Assembly (NCBI RefSeq): GCF_030264295.1
Contig: NZ_CP127173.1
Coordinates: forward strand, 6,951,501 to 7,015,500
DNA: 64,000 nucleotides
Source of the DNA: Amycolatopsis nalaikhensis
GTDB taxonomy: Bacteria > Actinomycetota > Actinomycetes > Mycobacteriales > Pseudonocardiaceae
Direction of reading: 5' to 3'
The translations under genes were made by a program, and so were the position numbers. Shown here one piece after another: positions 46,326 through 55,419 of the stretch. A model generated the notes under the pieces. The model made no database searches, was not told the DNA's origin, and was given only the letters and a program-made list of their open reading frames with translations. Position 1 is the first letter of the stretch. The number at the start of each line of letters is the position of its first letter.

Positions 46326-48565
46326 CCTACGTACGCGACCTGGCCGAGATCCGGCTGACCGACGACGAGACCGTCGGCGGCAAGGGCGCCAACCTCGGCG
46401 AGCTGATCTCCGCCGGCTTCCCCGTCCCCGGCGGCTTCGTGATCTCCCGCGACGGCTACTGGGCGGCGCTGGAGCACGCGGGCGTCCGCGCCGAGCTGGC
46501 CGACCTGCACGCCAAGGCCGTGGCCAATGTGGACGACACGGCGGCGCTGGCAGAGCAGTGCGACCGGATGCGCGACCTCGTCCGGCAGGCCGGGCTCACC
46601 GGTGAACTGCACACCGAGATCGCCGAGGCCTACCGGGCACTCGGCGCGTCGACGCCGGTCGCGATCCGGTCGTCCGCCACCGGGGAAGACGGTGCCGAAG
46701 CCTCCTTCGCCGGGATGAACGCCACCTACACCAACATCTGGGGCGACCACGCGGTTGCCGAGCACGTCGTCGACTGCTGGACGTCGCTGTTCAGCCCGCG
46801 GGTGGTCAGCTACCGCGCCAGCCGCGGGTTCACCGGCGAACCGGCGATCGCCGTCGTCGTCCAGCGCATGATCCAGTCCGAACGGTCCGGCGTCATCTTC
46901 ACCGCCGACCCGCGCACCGGCGACCGCGACCGCGTGGTCATCGAAGCCGTGTTCGGCCAGGGCGAAGCGATCGTCAGCGGGGCCGTCGAACCGGACACCT
47001 ACGTCGTCGGCAAGCAGGAGCTGCTCATCCACTCGGTCCGGGTCGGCAGGCAGACCCACAAGATCATCGCCGGCGACGGGGGCGGCGACGTCACGATCGA
47101 CCTGCCCGAGCCCGCGGGCGGCCGGCGGGTGCTGAGCGACACCGTGGTGCTCGAGCTGGCGCGGATGGCCTCGCGGGTCGAGGAGCACTACGGCGTCCCG
47201 CAGGACATCGAGTTCGCCATCGCCGCCGATGAGATCTCCCTCGTCCAGTCCCGGCCGATCACCACGCTGCCGCCGCTGACGGCGGTGACGACCGAGGCCC
47301 TCGTCACCGGGCTCGCGGCCTCGCCGGGCGACGGCAGCGGCGCGGTGCGCGTGCTGCACGACCCGGTCGAGGCGAAGCACCTGCGGGACGGCGAGGTCCT
47401 GGTGGCGCCGATGACCAACCCGGACTGGGTGCCGGCGATGCGCCGGGCCGCCGCGGTGGTCACCGACGGCGGCGGGATGACCTGCCACGCCGCGGTGGTC
47501 GCCCGTGAGCTGGGCGTGCCGTGCGTCGTCGGCACCGGCGACGCGACCCGGGTCCTGGCCGACCGCACGCTGGTCACCGTGGACGGCACCAAGGGCGAGG
47601 TCCGGGCGGGCGCGACCAAGAAGGCGCCGGCGCGCACCGAACCGGTGGTGGCCCCGGTGGCGCCGGAAGCCATCGGCACCAAGCTGTACGTCAACCTCGC
47701 CATGCCGGACCACGCCGAAGAGGTCGCCGCCCAGGCGGTCGACGGCGTCGGCCTGCTGCGCGCCGAGTTCCTGCTGACCGAGGCCCTGGACGGCCGCCAC
47801 CCGCGCGACCTGCTCGCCAAGGGCGAAGAGCGGTCCTTCGTGGACAAGATGACGGAGTCGCTGCTCAAGATCACGCGGCCGTTCGGCACCCGCCCGGTCG
47901 TCTACCGCGCGACCGACCTGCGGACCAACGAGTTCCGCGGCCTGGCCGGCGGCGAGGCGTTCGAGCCGGTCGAGAGCAACCCGATGATCGGCTACCGCGG
48001 CTGCTACCGGTACGTCCGTGAACGCGACCTGTTCGCCCTGGAGCTCGAGACGCTGGCCCGCGTGCGCGAGCAGACACCGAACCTGCACCTGATGATCCCG
48101 TTCGTCCGCACCAAGTGGGAACTGGAGGAGTGCCTCGAACTGGTCGATGCCAGCCCGCTCGGTCGCCAGCGCGGCCTGCACCGCTGGGTGATGGCCGAGG
48201 TGCCCTCGGTCGTGCACTGGCTGCCCGAATACGCGGGCATGGGCATCGACGGCGTGTCCATCGGCAGCAACGACCTCACCCAGCTGGTACTGGGCGTCGA
48301 CCGCGACTCGGCCGTGTGCGCGGAGCTGTTCGACGAAGCCGACCCGGCGGTGCTCGACGCGATCGAGAAGATCGTCCGCATCGCCCGGCACCACAACATC
48401 ACCTCATCGCTGTGCGGCCAGGCGCCCTCGACCAAGCCCGGCTTCGCCGAGCACCTGGTCCGCTTCGGCATCACGTCGATCTCGGTCAACCCCGACGTCC
48501 TCGGCCCGGCCCGCGCGGCCATTGCCTCGGCCGAACGCCGGATCCTCCTGGAGAGCACACGATGA
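46322..48565 (+). CDS. ppsA: Phosphoenolpyruvate synthase
   Basis: 747 aa. ATP-grasp-like N-terminal domain (GGKGANLGEL, VAIRSSATGEDGAEASFAG), the phospho-His swivelling domain GGGMTCHAAVVAREL (about residues 383-397), and a TIM-barrel C-terminal domain with FVRTKWELEEC and the catalytic Cys region SLCGQAPS. Converts pyruvate + ATP to PEP + AMP + phosphate, or the reverse. Rifampicin phosphotransferase is a relative, but the barrel and Cys favour PEP synthase. Confidence 0.9.
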   Translation: MTYVRDLAEIRLTDDETVGGKGANLGELISAGFPVPGGFVISRDGYWAALEHAGVRAELADLHAKAVANVDDTAALAEQCDRMRDLVRQAGLTGELHTEIAEAYRALGASTPVAIRSSATGEDGAEASFAGMNATYTNIWGDHAVAEHVVDCWTSLFSPRVVSYRASRGFTGEPAIAVVVQRMIQSERSGVIFTADPRTGDRDRVVIEAVFGQGEAIVSGAVEPDTYVVGKQELLIHSVRVGRQTHKIIAGDGGGDVTIDLPEPAGGRRVLSDTVVLELARMASRVEEHYGVPQDIEFAIAADEISLVQSRPITTLPPLTAVTTEALVTGLAASPGDGSGAVRVLHDPVEAKHLRDGEVLVAPMTNPDWVPAMRRAAAVVTDGGGMTCHAAVVARELGVPCVVGTGDATRVLADRTLVTVDGTKGEVRAGATKKAPARTEPVVAPVAPEAIGTKLYVNLAMPDHAEEVAAQAVDGVGLLRAEFLLTEALDGRHPRDLLAKGEERSFVDKMTESLLKITRPFGTRPVVYRATDLRTNEFRGLAGGEAFEPVESNPMIGYRGCYRYVRERDLFALELETLARVREQTPNLHLMIPFVRTKWELEECLELVDASPLGRQRGLHRWVMAEVPSVVHWLPEYAGMGIDGVSIGSNDLTQLVLGVDRDSAVCAELFDEADPAVLDAIEKIVRIARHHNITSSLCGQAPSTKPGFAEHLVRFGITSISVNPDVLGPARAAIASAERRILLESTR

Positions 48566-49464
48566 GCGCCGCGATCGAGATCCGGGACCTCCGGAAGTCC
48601 TTCGGGCACACCCAAGCGCTCGACGGGCTCGACCTCACCGTCGAAACCGGTGAGGTGCACGGCTTCCTCGGGCCGAACGGCGCCGGGAAGACCACCACGC
48701 TGCGGGTGCTGCTGGGGCTGCTGCGCGCCGACTCCGGTGAGATGCGGCTGCTCGGCGGCGACCCGTGGCGGGACGCCGTGCCCCTGCACCGGCGGCTGGC
48801 GTATGTGCCGGGGGAGGTGTCGCTGTGGCCGAACCTCACCGGCGGCGAGGTCATCGACCTGCTCGGCCGCCTGCGCGGCGGGCTGGACCCGAAGCGCCGC
48901 AAGCGCTACCTCGAGCTGTTCGAACTGGACCCGCGTATCAAGGGCCGGGCCTACTCGAAGGGCAACCGGCAGAAGGTGGCAGTCGTCGCGGCGCTCGCGT
49001 CGGACGTCGAACTGCTCCTGCTCGACGAGCCGACCTCCGGGCTCGACCCGCTGATGGAGGCGACCTTCCGCGAGTGCGTCCGTGAGGAGCGCGAGCGGGG
49101 CCGGACGATCCTGCTCTCCAGCCACATCCTGTCCGAGGCGGAGGCCCTGTGCGACCGGGTCAGCATCATCCGCGCCGGCCGCCTGGTCGACTCCGGCAGC
49201 CTCGACGAACTGCGGCACCTCAGCCGGACCACCATCACCGCGCGCATTTCCGATACCGCGGACGGTCTGGCGCACCTGCCGGGCGTGCACGACTTCACCG
49301 CCGAGGGCGACCACGTGCGGCTGACCGTCGACAACACCGAGCTGGCGTCGGTGCTCGGCCTGCTGAGCCACCGCGGCGTGCGAAGCCTGACCAGCAACCC
49401 GCCGACCCTGGAAGAGCTGTTCCTCCGGCACTACCGGAGCGAACCGGAGGTGGTGCCGGTATGA
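48562..49464 (+). CDS. ABC exporter ATP-binding protein
   Basis: 300 aa. Walker A GPNGAGKTTT, a divergent signature YSKGNRQKV in place of LSGGQ, Walker B LLLLDEPTSGLDP, and switch SSHILSEAE. The variant signature is typical of the DrrA/tetronasin-type exporter ATPases of actinobacteria. Overlaps ppsA and the permease gene by 4 bp each, forming one operon with 45339-51053. Confidence 0.92.
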   Translation: MSAAIEIRDLRKSFGHTQALDGLDLTVETGEVHGFLGPNGAGKTTTLRVLLGLLRADSGEMRLLGGDPWRDAVPLHRRLAYVPGEVSLWPNLTGGEVIDLLGRLRGGLDPKRRKRYLELFELDPRIKGRAYSKGNRQKVAVVAALASDVELLLLDEPTSGLDPLMEATFRECVREERERGRTILLSSHILSEAEALCDRVSIIRAGRLVDSGSLDELRHLSRTTITARISDTADGLAHLPGVHDFTAEGDHVRLTVDNTELASVLGLLSHRGVRSLTSNPPTLEELFLRHYRSEPEVVPV

Positions 49465-51053
49465 GCGGCACGCTCACCGGCACCGGCGCGCTGGTCCGGC
49501 TGGCCTTGCGCCGGGACCGGGTCCGGCTGCCGGTGTGGACCGCGGTGTTCACCGCCGTGGCGGCGTCTTCGGCCGCGGCGACGGCGGCGATCTACCCGGC
49601 CGCCGGGGACCAGCAGGGTGCGACCGACAGCATCAACTCGGTCCCGGCCCTGGTGGCGCTCTACGGGCCGGTGTACGAACCGACGCTGGGCGCGACGTCG
49701 GTCTTCAAGCTGACCGCGTTCGGCGCGGCCCTGATCGCGCTGCTGATGATCTTCACCGTGGTCCGGCACACCCGGGCCGAAGAGGAGGCCGGGCGGCGGG
49801 AGCTGCTTGGTTCCGCCGTGGTCGGCCGCTTCGCCGGGCTGGCGGCGGCAGTTGTGGTGACGGTGGTGTCGAGCCTGGTCATCGGCCTCTTCAGCGCGGC
49901 CGGGCTCGCGGCGGCGGGGCTGCCGGTTGCCGGATCGCTGGCCTTCGGCCTCGGTTGGGCGGGCGCCGGGCTGGTCTTCGGCGGGCTCGCCGCGCTGACC
50001 GCCCAGCTGACCAAGAGCGCCCGGGCGGCGTCGGGGCTCGCCGTCGTCGCCCTGCTCGCCGCGTACTTCCTGCGTGCGGTGGGCGACTCCGCCGGTCCGC
50101 GCTGGTTGTCCTGGGGCTCGCCGATCGGGTGGACCCAGCAGGTCCGGCCCTTTGCGGGCGACGTCTGGTGGGTCCTGGTCCTCCCGCTGCTCGTGGCGGC
50201 CGCGCTGGTCGTGGTGGCCGTCGTGGCGGCCCGGGCCCGCGACCTCGACGCCGGGCTGCTGCCGGACCGGGCGGGCCCGGCGCACGCCGGTCGTTCCCTG
50301 ACCGGTGCGTGGGGCCTGGCGTGGCGCCTCAACCGGGCGAACCTGGGTGCCTGGCTGGCCGGGTACGTCCTGCTGGGACTGGTCCTCGGCGGGCTCGCGG
50401 GCAACGTCGGGAAGATGCTCGACAGCGCGGGCGCCCGGGCGCTGATCGCCGCCCTGGGCGGTGAACAGGCGATGGAGGACGCCTTCCTCGCGGCCGAGTT
50501 CTCGATGGCGGCGGTGATCACCTCGGTTTACGCGATCACCGTCCTGGTCCGTTTCCGGAGCGAGGAGCGTGCGCTGCGGGTCGAACCGCTGCTGGCCACC
50601 GCGCTCGACCGCCGTCGCCTGATGGCGGGGTACCTGCTGCTCGCCGCGGGCGCGCCGGTCGTGCTGTTGACGTCCTTGGGCGTCACGGCCGGGCTGGCGT
50701 ACGGGGTCCGCCTCGGCACGCCCGGCACCGAGGTCGCCCGGTTGGCCGGCGCCGGGCTGGCCCAGCTGCCCGCGGTGTGGGTGCTCGCCGGGCTCGCGGC
50801 GGCGCTGTTCGGCTTGCTCGCCCGGGCGGTCGCGTTCGCCTGGGTCGCGCTGACGACGTTCCTGCTGCTCGGCGAGTTCGGCACGTTGCTGAAGCTGGAC
50901 CAGTGGGTGCTGGACCTGTCGCCGTTCACCCACTCGCCGAAGCTGCCGGGCCCGGCCGTCCAGGCCGCCCCGTTGTTCTGGCTCACCGCGCTGGGCGCGG
51001 TGCTGGTCGCGGCGGGCGTGGCGCGGTTCCGGCAGCGAGACATCGCCGGCTGA
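49461..51053 (+). CDS. ABC exporter permease
   Basis: 530 aa with about twelve hydrophobic segments in two similar halves, matching the TipC-like or tetronasin-exporter permease group. The cytoplasmic phrases VRHTRAEEEAGRRELL and VRFRSEERALRVEPLL are equivalent in the two halves. Substrate unknown; relatives export polyether or peptide antibiotics or lipids. Confidence 0.88.
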   Translation: MSGTLTGTGALVRLALRRDRVRLPVWTAVFTAVAASSAAATAAIYPAAGDQQGATDSINSVPALVALYGPVYEPTLGATSVFKLTAFGAALIALLMIFTVVRHTRAEEEAGRRELLGSAVVGRFAGLAAAVVVTVVSSLVIGLFSAAGLAAAGLPVAGSLAFGLGWAGAGLVFGGLAALTAQLTKSARAASGLAVVALLAAYFLRAVGDSAGPRWLSWGSPIGWTQQVRPFAGDVWWVLVLPLLVAAALVVVAVVAARARDLDAGLLPDRAGPAHAGRSLTGAWGLAWRLNRANLGAWLAGYVLLGLVLGGLAGNVGKMLDSAGARALIAALGGEQAMEDAFLAAEFSMAAVITSVYAITVLVRFRSEERALRVEPLLATALDRRRLMAGYLLLAAGAPVVLLTSLGVTAGLAYGVRLGTPGTEVARLAGAGLAQLPAVWVLAGLAAALFGLLARAVAFAWVALTTFLLLGEFGTLLKLDQWVLDLSPFTHSPKLPGPAVQAAPLFWLTALGAVLVAAGVARFRQRDIAG

Positions 51054-51072
51054 GGCGAAAGGGGAAGAAACG

Positions 51073-52506
51073 ATGTCCGATGCCCCAGGATCCCGCGCGG
51101 CCGCGCTCAGCGCCGCTCGCCGGGCGTCCGCGCGCTACCGCACCAGCCCGTGGCCGGGGCGGCTGCACGTGACCGGTCATCGGCTGGCGTCGCACCTCGA
51201 CCCCGCGTTGACGTTCCTCGGCGGGGCCACCGGCGCCCGCCACCTCCTCGAGCTGCCCGGCACCCGCATCCTGGTCGGCTGTGGCCTGTTTGCCGGTCCG
51301 GACGCAGGGTGGCGGCGCAACTTCTCGCCCGTACCGGACGAACTGCACGGGGTCGGCGCGGTGATTCTGCCGAGCGCCGACCTCGGGCACTCGGGGTTCC
51401 TGCCGCAGCTGGTCGCCGAAGGCTGGCACGGCCCGGTGTTCGCGACGCCGGGAACCGCCGCGTTGCTCCCGGTCGCGTTGTCCGACGCCGCGACGCAGTT
51501 CACCGAAGACGCGCTCGCCGCCGAGGCCGGCGGCTGGGCCGGACCCGGCCCGGCCGTGCCGCCCTTCCGCGCGGAAGACGTCTCCCGGGCGATCGCCCTG
51601 GTGCGGCCGGTCGAGTACGGCACGCTGCAGCAGCTCGACGGCGCGGAGTTCGAGTTCGGCCGCGCCGGCGGGCGGCTCGGGGCGGCCTGGGTGCGGATCC
51701 GGGCCGGCGGCCGGTCGGTCGTGTTCGCCGGTCCGCTCGGCGCGGCGGAGCACGCGTTGCTGCGCCCGCCGGATCCGCGACCGCGGTCGGACGCCCTGGT
51801 GCTGGCCGCGCCGTCACCTTCCGGCGGCGGCCACCTGGCCGGCCGGTTCGCCGCGGCCGTGCACCGCGCGGTGAACCGGGGCGGCAGCGTCCTCGTCCCG
51901 GTGTCTGCGGTCGGTGGCGAAGGGCTCCTGACGATGCTGGAAGAGCTGATGGCCGCGGGGGAGATCCCGAAGCTGCCGGTGGTGCTGGACAGCCCCGCCG
52001 GTCTCTCGGCCGTCGCAGTCCACCAGCGTGCCGAGCGGGAACGCCGGCACGAGCTGCACCGTGGCGGGCGCGTCGGCGTTCCCACCGGGCTGGTCGAGCA
52101 GGTGCCCGACCGGCCGTCGATCGTCGTGGCCGGCTTGGCGACGGCGGACTCCGGCCGCGTGCTGCGGCACCTGGCCGAGCTGCTGCCGGACCCGCGCAAC
52201 GGGGTGGTCCTGCTGGGCACGCCGGTGCCGGGAACCCGCGCGGCACAGCTGGCGAGCGGGACCCGCCAGCTCAAGGTCCACGGCCGGTACGTGCCGGTCC
52301 GGGCCGAGGTGACCGCGCTGGGGAGCACCGGCGAGTTCGCGGGACCGGAAGAGGTGCTCGCCTGGGCGACCGCGACACCACCGCCCGAGACGGCGTTCGT
52401 CGTCGAAGGGGAGGCGGCGGCTTCGCACGCGTTCGCGAAGGCCTTGCACGCGGAAGCCTGCTGGTGCGCGGTGGTGCCGGAGGACGGGGAGCGCGTGCTG
52501 TGCTGA
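51073..52506 (+). CDS. Metallo-beta-lactamase/beta-CASP-like protein with metal site lost
   Basis: 477 aa with the layout of RNase J/CPSF-type RNA-processing proteins: HVTGHRLASHLDPALTFLGGATGA, then the metal-motif position, a middle region (LVPVSAVGGEGLLTMLEEL) and an ending VHGRYVPVRAEVTALG. The HxHxDH motif reads PSADLGH and the later SAHAD motif reads STGEFAG, so the zinc ligands are almost all gone. A non-catalytic scaffold or RNA-binding role is possible. It starts 19 bp after the permease. Confidence 0.7.
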   Translation: MSDAPGSRAAALSAARRASARYRTSPWPGRLHVTGHRLASHLDPALTFLGGATGARHLLELPGTRILVGCGLFAGPDAGWRRNFSPVPDELHGVGAVILPSADLGHSGFLPQLVAEGWHGPVFATPGTAALLPVALSDAATQFTEDALAAEAGGWAGPGPAVPPFRAEDVSRAIALVRPVEYGTLQQLDGAEFEFGRAGGRLGAAWVRIRAGGRSVVFAGPLGAAEHALLRPPDPRPRSDALVLAAPSPSGGGHLAGRFAAAVHRAVNRGGSVLVPVSAVGGEGLLTMLEELMAAGEIPKLPVVLDSPAGLSAVAVHQRAERERRHELHRGGRVGVPTGLVEQVPDRPSIVVAGLATADSGRVLRHLAELLPDPRNGVVLLGTPVPGTRAAQLASGTRQLKVHGRYVPVRAEVTALGSTGEFAGPEEVLAWATATPPPETAFVVEGEAAASHAFAKALHAEACWCAVVPEDGERVLC

Positions 52507-52510
52507 GCCG

Positions 52511-53023
52511 CTACCGGTCGAGGGTGAGCTGCTGCCGGTGGAAGGCGAAGTGGAGGCTCGGATAGCGGTAGATGTCGGCCAGCGTCATGTACGGCTGGAA
52601 GAAGGGATCCCAGCGGGTCGGGTAGTGCATCCCGCGGGCGAGATCGGCTTCGGTGGCCCGGTCCAGGCTGCGGTGCAGCGAGGCGATGATGCGGTCCAGC
52701 CACGCGGCCGCGCGCCGGGGGCCGAGCAGGCCGCCACCGCAGGACCCGAGGTAGTTGATCACGTGGAACGGGGGAGTGGCCGCGTTCAGCGCGGCGGCGA
52801 ACCGGCGGCTGACGGAGCCGGGCAGCCGGCCGAAGAGGCGGACCAGCACCAGCAGGGCACGCACGATCTGGTAGCCGAACACGAGGTGGAACACCAGTTG
52901 CCCGTTGGTCCACCGGGTGCCGGCCGACCGGCGGCGGAGCTCGGCGGTCGTCGCGGCGGCCACCAGTTCGTGGAGGGTGGCGCGGTCGCGCTCCCACTGC
53001 TCGTGCACTGCCTGCCGGTCCAT
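52511..53023 (-). CDS. DinB/YfiT-family four-helix protein
   Basis: 170 aa. His in TNGQLVFHLVFGYQ (about residue 46) and the C-terminal HFAFHRQQ fit the three-His metal site of DinB-like proteins. Actinobacterial members include mycothiol-dependent transferases. The start MDRQAVHEQWERDRA at 53023 is divergent from the nitroreductase at 53198, with a good DosR-like box between. It ends 5 bp from the convergent 51073 gene. Confidence 0.82.
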   Translation of the reverse strand: MDRQAVHEQWERDRATLHELVAAATTAELRRRSAGTRWTNGQLVFHLVFGYQIVRALLVLVRLFGRLPGSVSRRFAAALNAATPPFHVINYLGSCGGGLLGPRRAAAWLDRIIASLHRSLDRATEADLARGMHYPTRWDPFFQPYMTLADIYRYPSLHFAFHRQQLTLDR

Positions 53024-53096
53024 GGTTCGGCCCTCCGCTCGCGCCGGTCGAGCATCCCACCGGCCGGCTGAAGCCGGTCTCAGCAACGGGGCCCGA

Positions 53097-53110
53097 GGGT
53101 CTTTGGTCCC
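53097..53110. promoter_or_regulatory. DosR-like box between the DinB-like gene and the nitroreductase
   Basis: The complement reads GGGACCAAAGACCC, 12 of 14 matches to the DosR core and almost identical to the 11305 box. It lies 74 bp from the DinB-like start and 88 bp from the nitroreductase start. Confidence 0.65.
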
Positions 53111-53197
53111 TCCGGGTGGTGACGCGCGACCGTCGCCGCGGTGCGGAACCGCCGGTGATGCTGGGTGTGTTCGTCCCCCAGGAACCCGGAGCCCGTG

Positions 53198-54184
53198 ATG
53201 ATCCGACCGCTGCCCACCGTGTTCGACCAGGCCCTCGCCGCTGCGGTGCGCGCGCCTTCGCCGCACAACACCCAGCCCTGGCGGTTCGTCGTCGAGCACG
53301 AGGTGATCGAGGTGTGGCTGGACCGCGAGCGTGTCCTTACCGTCGCGGACCCGCACGGGCGGGAGGCGCGGCTTGCGTGCGGCGCGGCCGCGTTCAACCT
53401 GGTGATCTGCCTGCGGGTCAACGGGTTCGCCGCGGTCGTGCGGATGCTGCCGGATCCGGCGGAGCCGGACTTGGTCGCGGTGATCCGGCTCGACGGCAAC
53501 CAGAAGGCCACCGCGGGCGAGCGCAGGCTCGCCGAAGCGGTGTTCCGCCGGCACACCAACCGCCGTCCGCTGCTGGACAAGGAGGTGCCGCCCGCGGCCC
53601 GCACGGCGTTGAAGTCCGCGGCCCTCCAAGAGGGCGGGCAGATCGAGTACCTCAACGTCTCCGGCCGCTACAGCACGGTGGCGTCGCTGGTGCGGCAGGC
53701 CGAGGCCCTGCAGGCGGACAACCCGGTCTTCCGGGCGGAAGCGGAGTACTGGACCCACCGCGAACCCGGCAGTCCCGACGGCGTGCCGAAGACCGCGTCC
53801 GGCCCGCCCCCGTACGGGCCGGGAGTCGTGACGCTACGCGCGTCGCACGAGAACGAGAACCTGCCGCCGCGCGAGTACGAGCAGGAGCCCCTGCTCGGGG
53901 TGTTGCTGACCCGGGACCGGGGACCGCACGCCGAGGTCCGGGCCGGGATGGCGATGCAGCGGGTGCTGCTGACCGCGACCGCCGAAGGCCTGGCGACGTC
54001 GTTTCTGTCCCAGCCGTTCGAAACCGCGCGGACGCGGGCGTCGCTCGACCGGATCTTCGCCGGGTTCGGCCAGCCGCACACGTTGCTGCGCATCGGGTAC
54101 GGCTCCCCGACCCGGCTCACGGACCGCCGCCCGGTCGAGGACGTCCTGAGCCACCGCACCGGCCCGGACGTCCCGGCGAGCTGA
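53198..54184 (+). CDS. Acg-family nitroreductase-like protein
   Basis: 328 aa. APSPHNTQPWRF at about residues 16-27, LACGAAAFNLVICL, RRHTNRRPL, and AGMAMQRVLLTATAEGLATSFLSQP: all Acg-family landmarks are present. The ATG at 53198 has GGAG upstream. It stands under the strong 53097 box. The stop is 3 bp from the convergent CBS gene. The most canonical of the nitroreductase-like genes in this window. Confidence 0.92.
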   Translation: MIRPLPTVFDQALAAAVRAPSPHNTQPWRFVVEHEVIEVWLDRERVLTVADPHGREARLACGAAAFNLVICLRVNGFAAVVRMLPDPAEPDLVAVIRLDGNQKATAGERRLAEAVFRRHTNRRPLLDKEVPPAARTALKSAALQEGGQIEYLNVSGRYSTVASLVRQAEALQADNPVFRAEAEYWTHREPGSPDGVPKTASGPPPYGPGVVTLRASHENENLPPREYEQEPLLGVLLTRDRGPHAEVRAGMAMQRVLLTATAEGLATSFLSQPFETARTRASLDRIFAGFGQPHTLLRIGYGSPTRLTDRRPVEDVLSHRTGPDVPAS

Positions 54185-54187
54185 CGC

Positions 54188-54589
54188 TCAGGTGCGCCCG
54201 GCCGTGGCTCGCAGCACGTCCCGGAAGGTCACCATGCCGACGACGCAGCCGCCTTCGACGACCGGCGCCGAGCGCACGCCGGCGTCGGTCATCAGCCGCG
54301 CGAGTTCGTGCACCTCGGTGCCGGCCGGCACGGCCAGTCCTCGCGTGCGCATCACCGAGCCCGCTGTCCGCGGCCCGCCGTCGAGCATGACGCCGGTGTC
54401 CGGGTCCCCGGGCGGAGCCGGCGTCCGCAGGATGTCGGCCTCGGACAGCAGCCCGAGCAGCCTCCCGTCCGCGTCGACCACCGGCATCGTGGTGAAACCG
54501 TGGCCGGTCATCATCTCGGCAGCTTCTTCGAGCGTCGCGGACGGTGTCAACGCGAACGCCGGGCTGGTCATGATCTCGCGGGCGCGCAT
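54188..54589 (-). CDS. CBS-pair protein, Hrp1-like
   Basis: 133 aa, CBS pair only: repeat 1 starts MRAREIMTSPAFALTPS with GFTTMPVVDADGRLLGLL, and repeat 2 starts AGSVMRTRGLAVPAG with GVRSAPVVEGGCVVGMV. Same size and layout as M. tuberculosis Hrp1 (Rv2626c), a DosR-regulon protein. Unlike the four CBS-BON proteins here it has no BON domain. Divergent from the Rv1733c-like gene. Confidence 0.92.
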   Translation of the reverse strand: MRAREIMTSPAFALTPSATLEEAAEMMTGHGFTTMPVVDADGRLLGLLSEADILRTPAPPGDPDTGVMLDGGPRTAGSVMRTRGLAVPAGTEVHELARLMTDAGVRSAPVVEGGCVVGMVTFRDVLRATAGRT

Positions 54590-54648
54590 GGTCGGTGCTC
54601 CGTTCCGTCGGTTTACCCGACCATCCCCGGCCGATCCGCCACGGCACA

Positions 54649-54662
54649 GGGTCCTAAGTCCC
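54649..54662. promoter_or_regulatory. DosR-like box between the Hrp1-like and Rv1733c-like genes
   Basis: The complement reads GGGACTTAGGACCC, 12 of 14 matches. Weaker relatives lie at 54716-54729 (GGGTCCAAGGCCTC) and about 54763-54776 (GTACCAAGGACTTC), so the 208-bp divergent spacer may hold several sites, as is common in the mycobacterial regulon. Confidence 0.65.
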
Positions 54663-54797
54663 CGGTGCACCGTCGGAGGGCCTCTCGAGGAGGGTGGGTC
54701 GGTCCCCGTACGCCGGGGTCCAAGGCCTCTTCGGGCAGCTCTGGAAATCGATGATCCTGGTCGTACCAAGGACTTCCGACCGGAGAGGGCAGGACCC

Positions 54798-55397
54798 ATG
54801 AGCACTTCGTCGAACCCGATCGCGCGGATGTGGCGCACCGTCCTGCCCCGCCGCGGGTCGGTGGCGCGGGGCTCGGACCGGTTCCAGGCCGGGCTGCTGG
54901 TCTTCGCGGTGCTGCTCGCGCTCGCCGCGCTGCCGGTCGCCGCCTCCATCGGCTCGGAAACCTACGCGCGACAGCAAGGAGAGTCGGCCCAGCAGCTCAG
55001 CGAGCGCACGCAGGTGACCGCCACCCTGCTCGCCGACGGGCCGGACATCACGGTGAACTCCCGCGCCGGCGTCGTCGGCAACGGCCGGCCCACCGACGCG
55101 ACCTGGCTGCTTCCGGACGGAACCCGCCGCGTCGGCCAAGTCGTCGCCGACCAGGGCAAGCTCAAAGGCGAAACGCTGACCGTCTGGGTGGATCGCGCCG
55201 GCAGCCCGGTGGATCCCCCGCTCAGCAGCGCGGGTGTCGTCATCGACGCCGTGGTCCTCGGGCTGGGCCTCTGGCTGGGCTCACTGGCACTGCTCGCCCT
55301 CTGCTACCGGCTGGCCGTGTTTTCCCTCGACCGCTTCCGGTTCGCCCAGTGGCAGCAGGAGTGGTTCCACGAACAGGACCGCAAAACCCATTCTTGA
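54798..55397 (+). CDS. Rv1733c-like membrane protein
   Basis: 199 aa with two membrane helices (about 29-51 and 150-174) and an extracytoplasmic domain between them containing TWLLPDGTRRVGQV. The N-terminal RFQAGLLVFAVLLALAALPVAASIGSETY region and overall layout match M. tuberculosis Rv1733c, a DosR-regulon antigen of unknown function. First of a USP/CBS-BON run; the USP begins 22 bp downstream. Confidence 0.88.
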   Translation: MSTSSNPIARMWRTVLPRRGSVARGSDRFQAGLLVFAVLLALAALPVAASIGSETYARQQGESAQQLSERTQVTATLLADGPDITVNSRAGVVGNGRPTDATWLLPDGTRRVGQVVADQGKLKGETLTVWVDRAGSPVDPPLSSAGVVIDAVVLGLGLWLGSLALLALCYRLAVFSLDRFRFAQWQQEWFHEQDRKTHS

Positions 55398-55419
55398 GAA
55401 CAGGAGAAGGTGATTTCTC

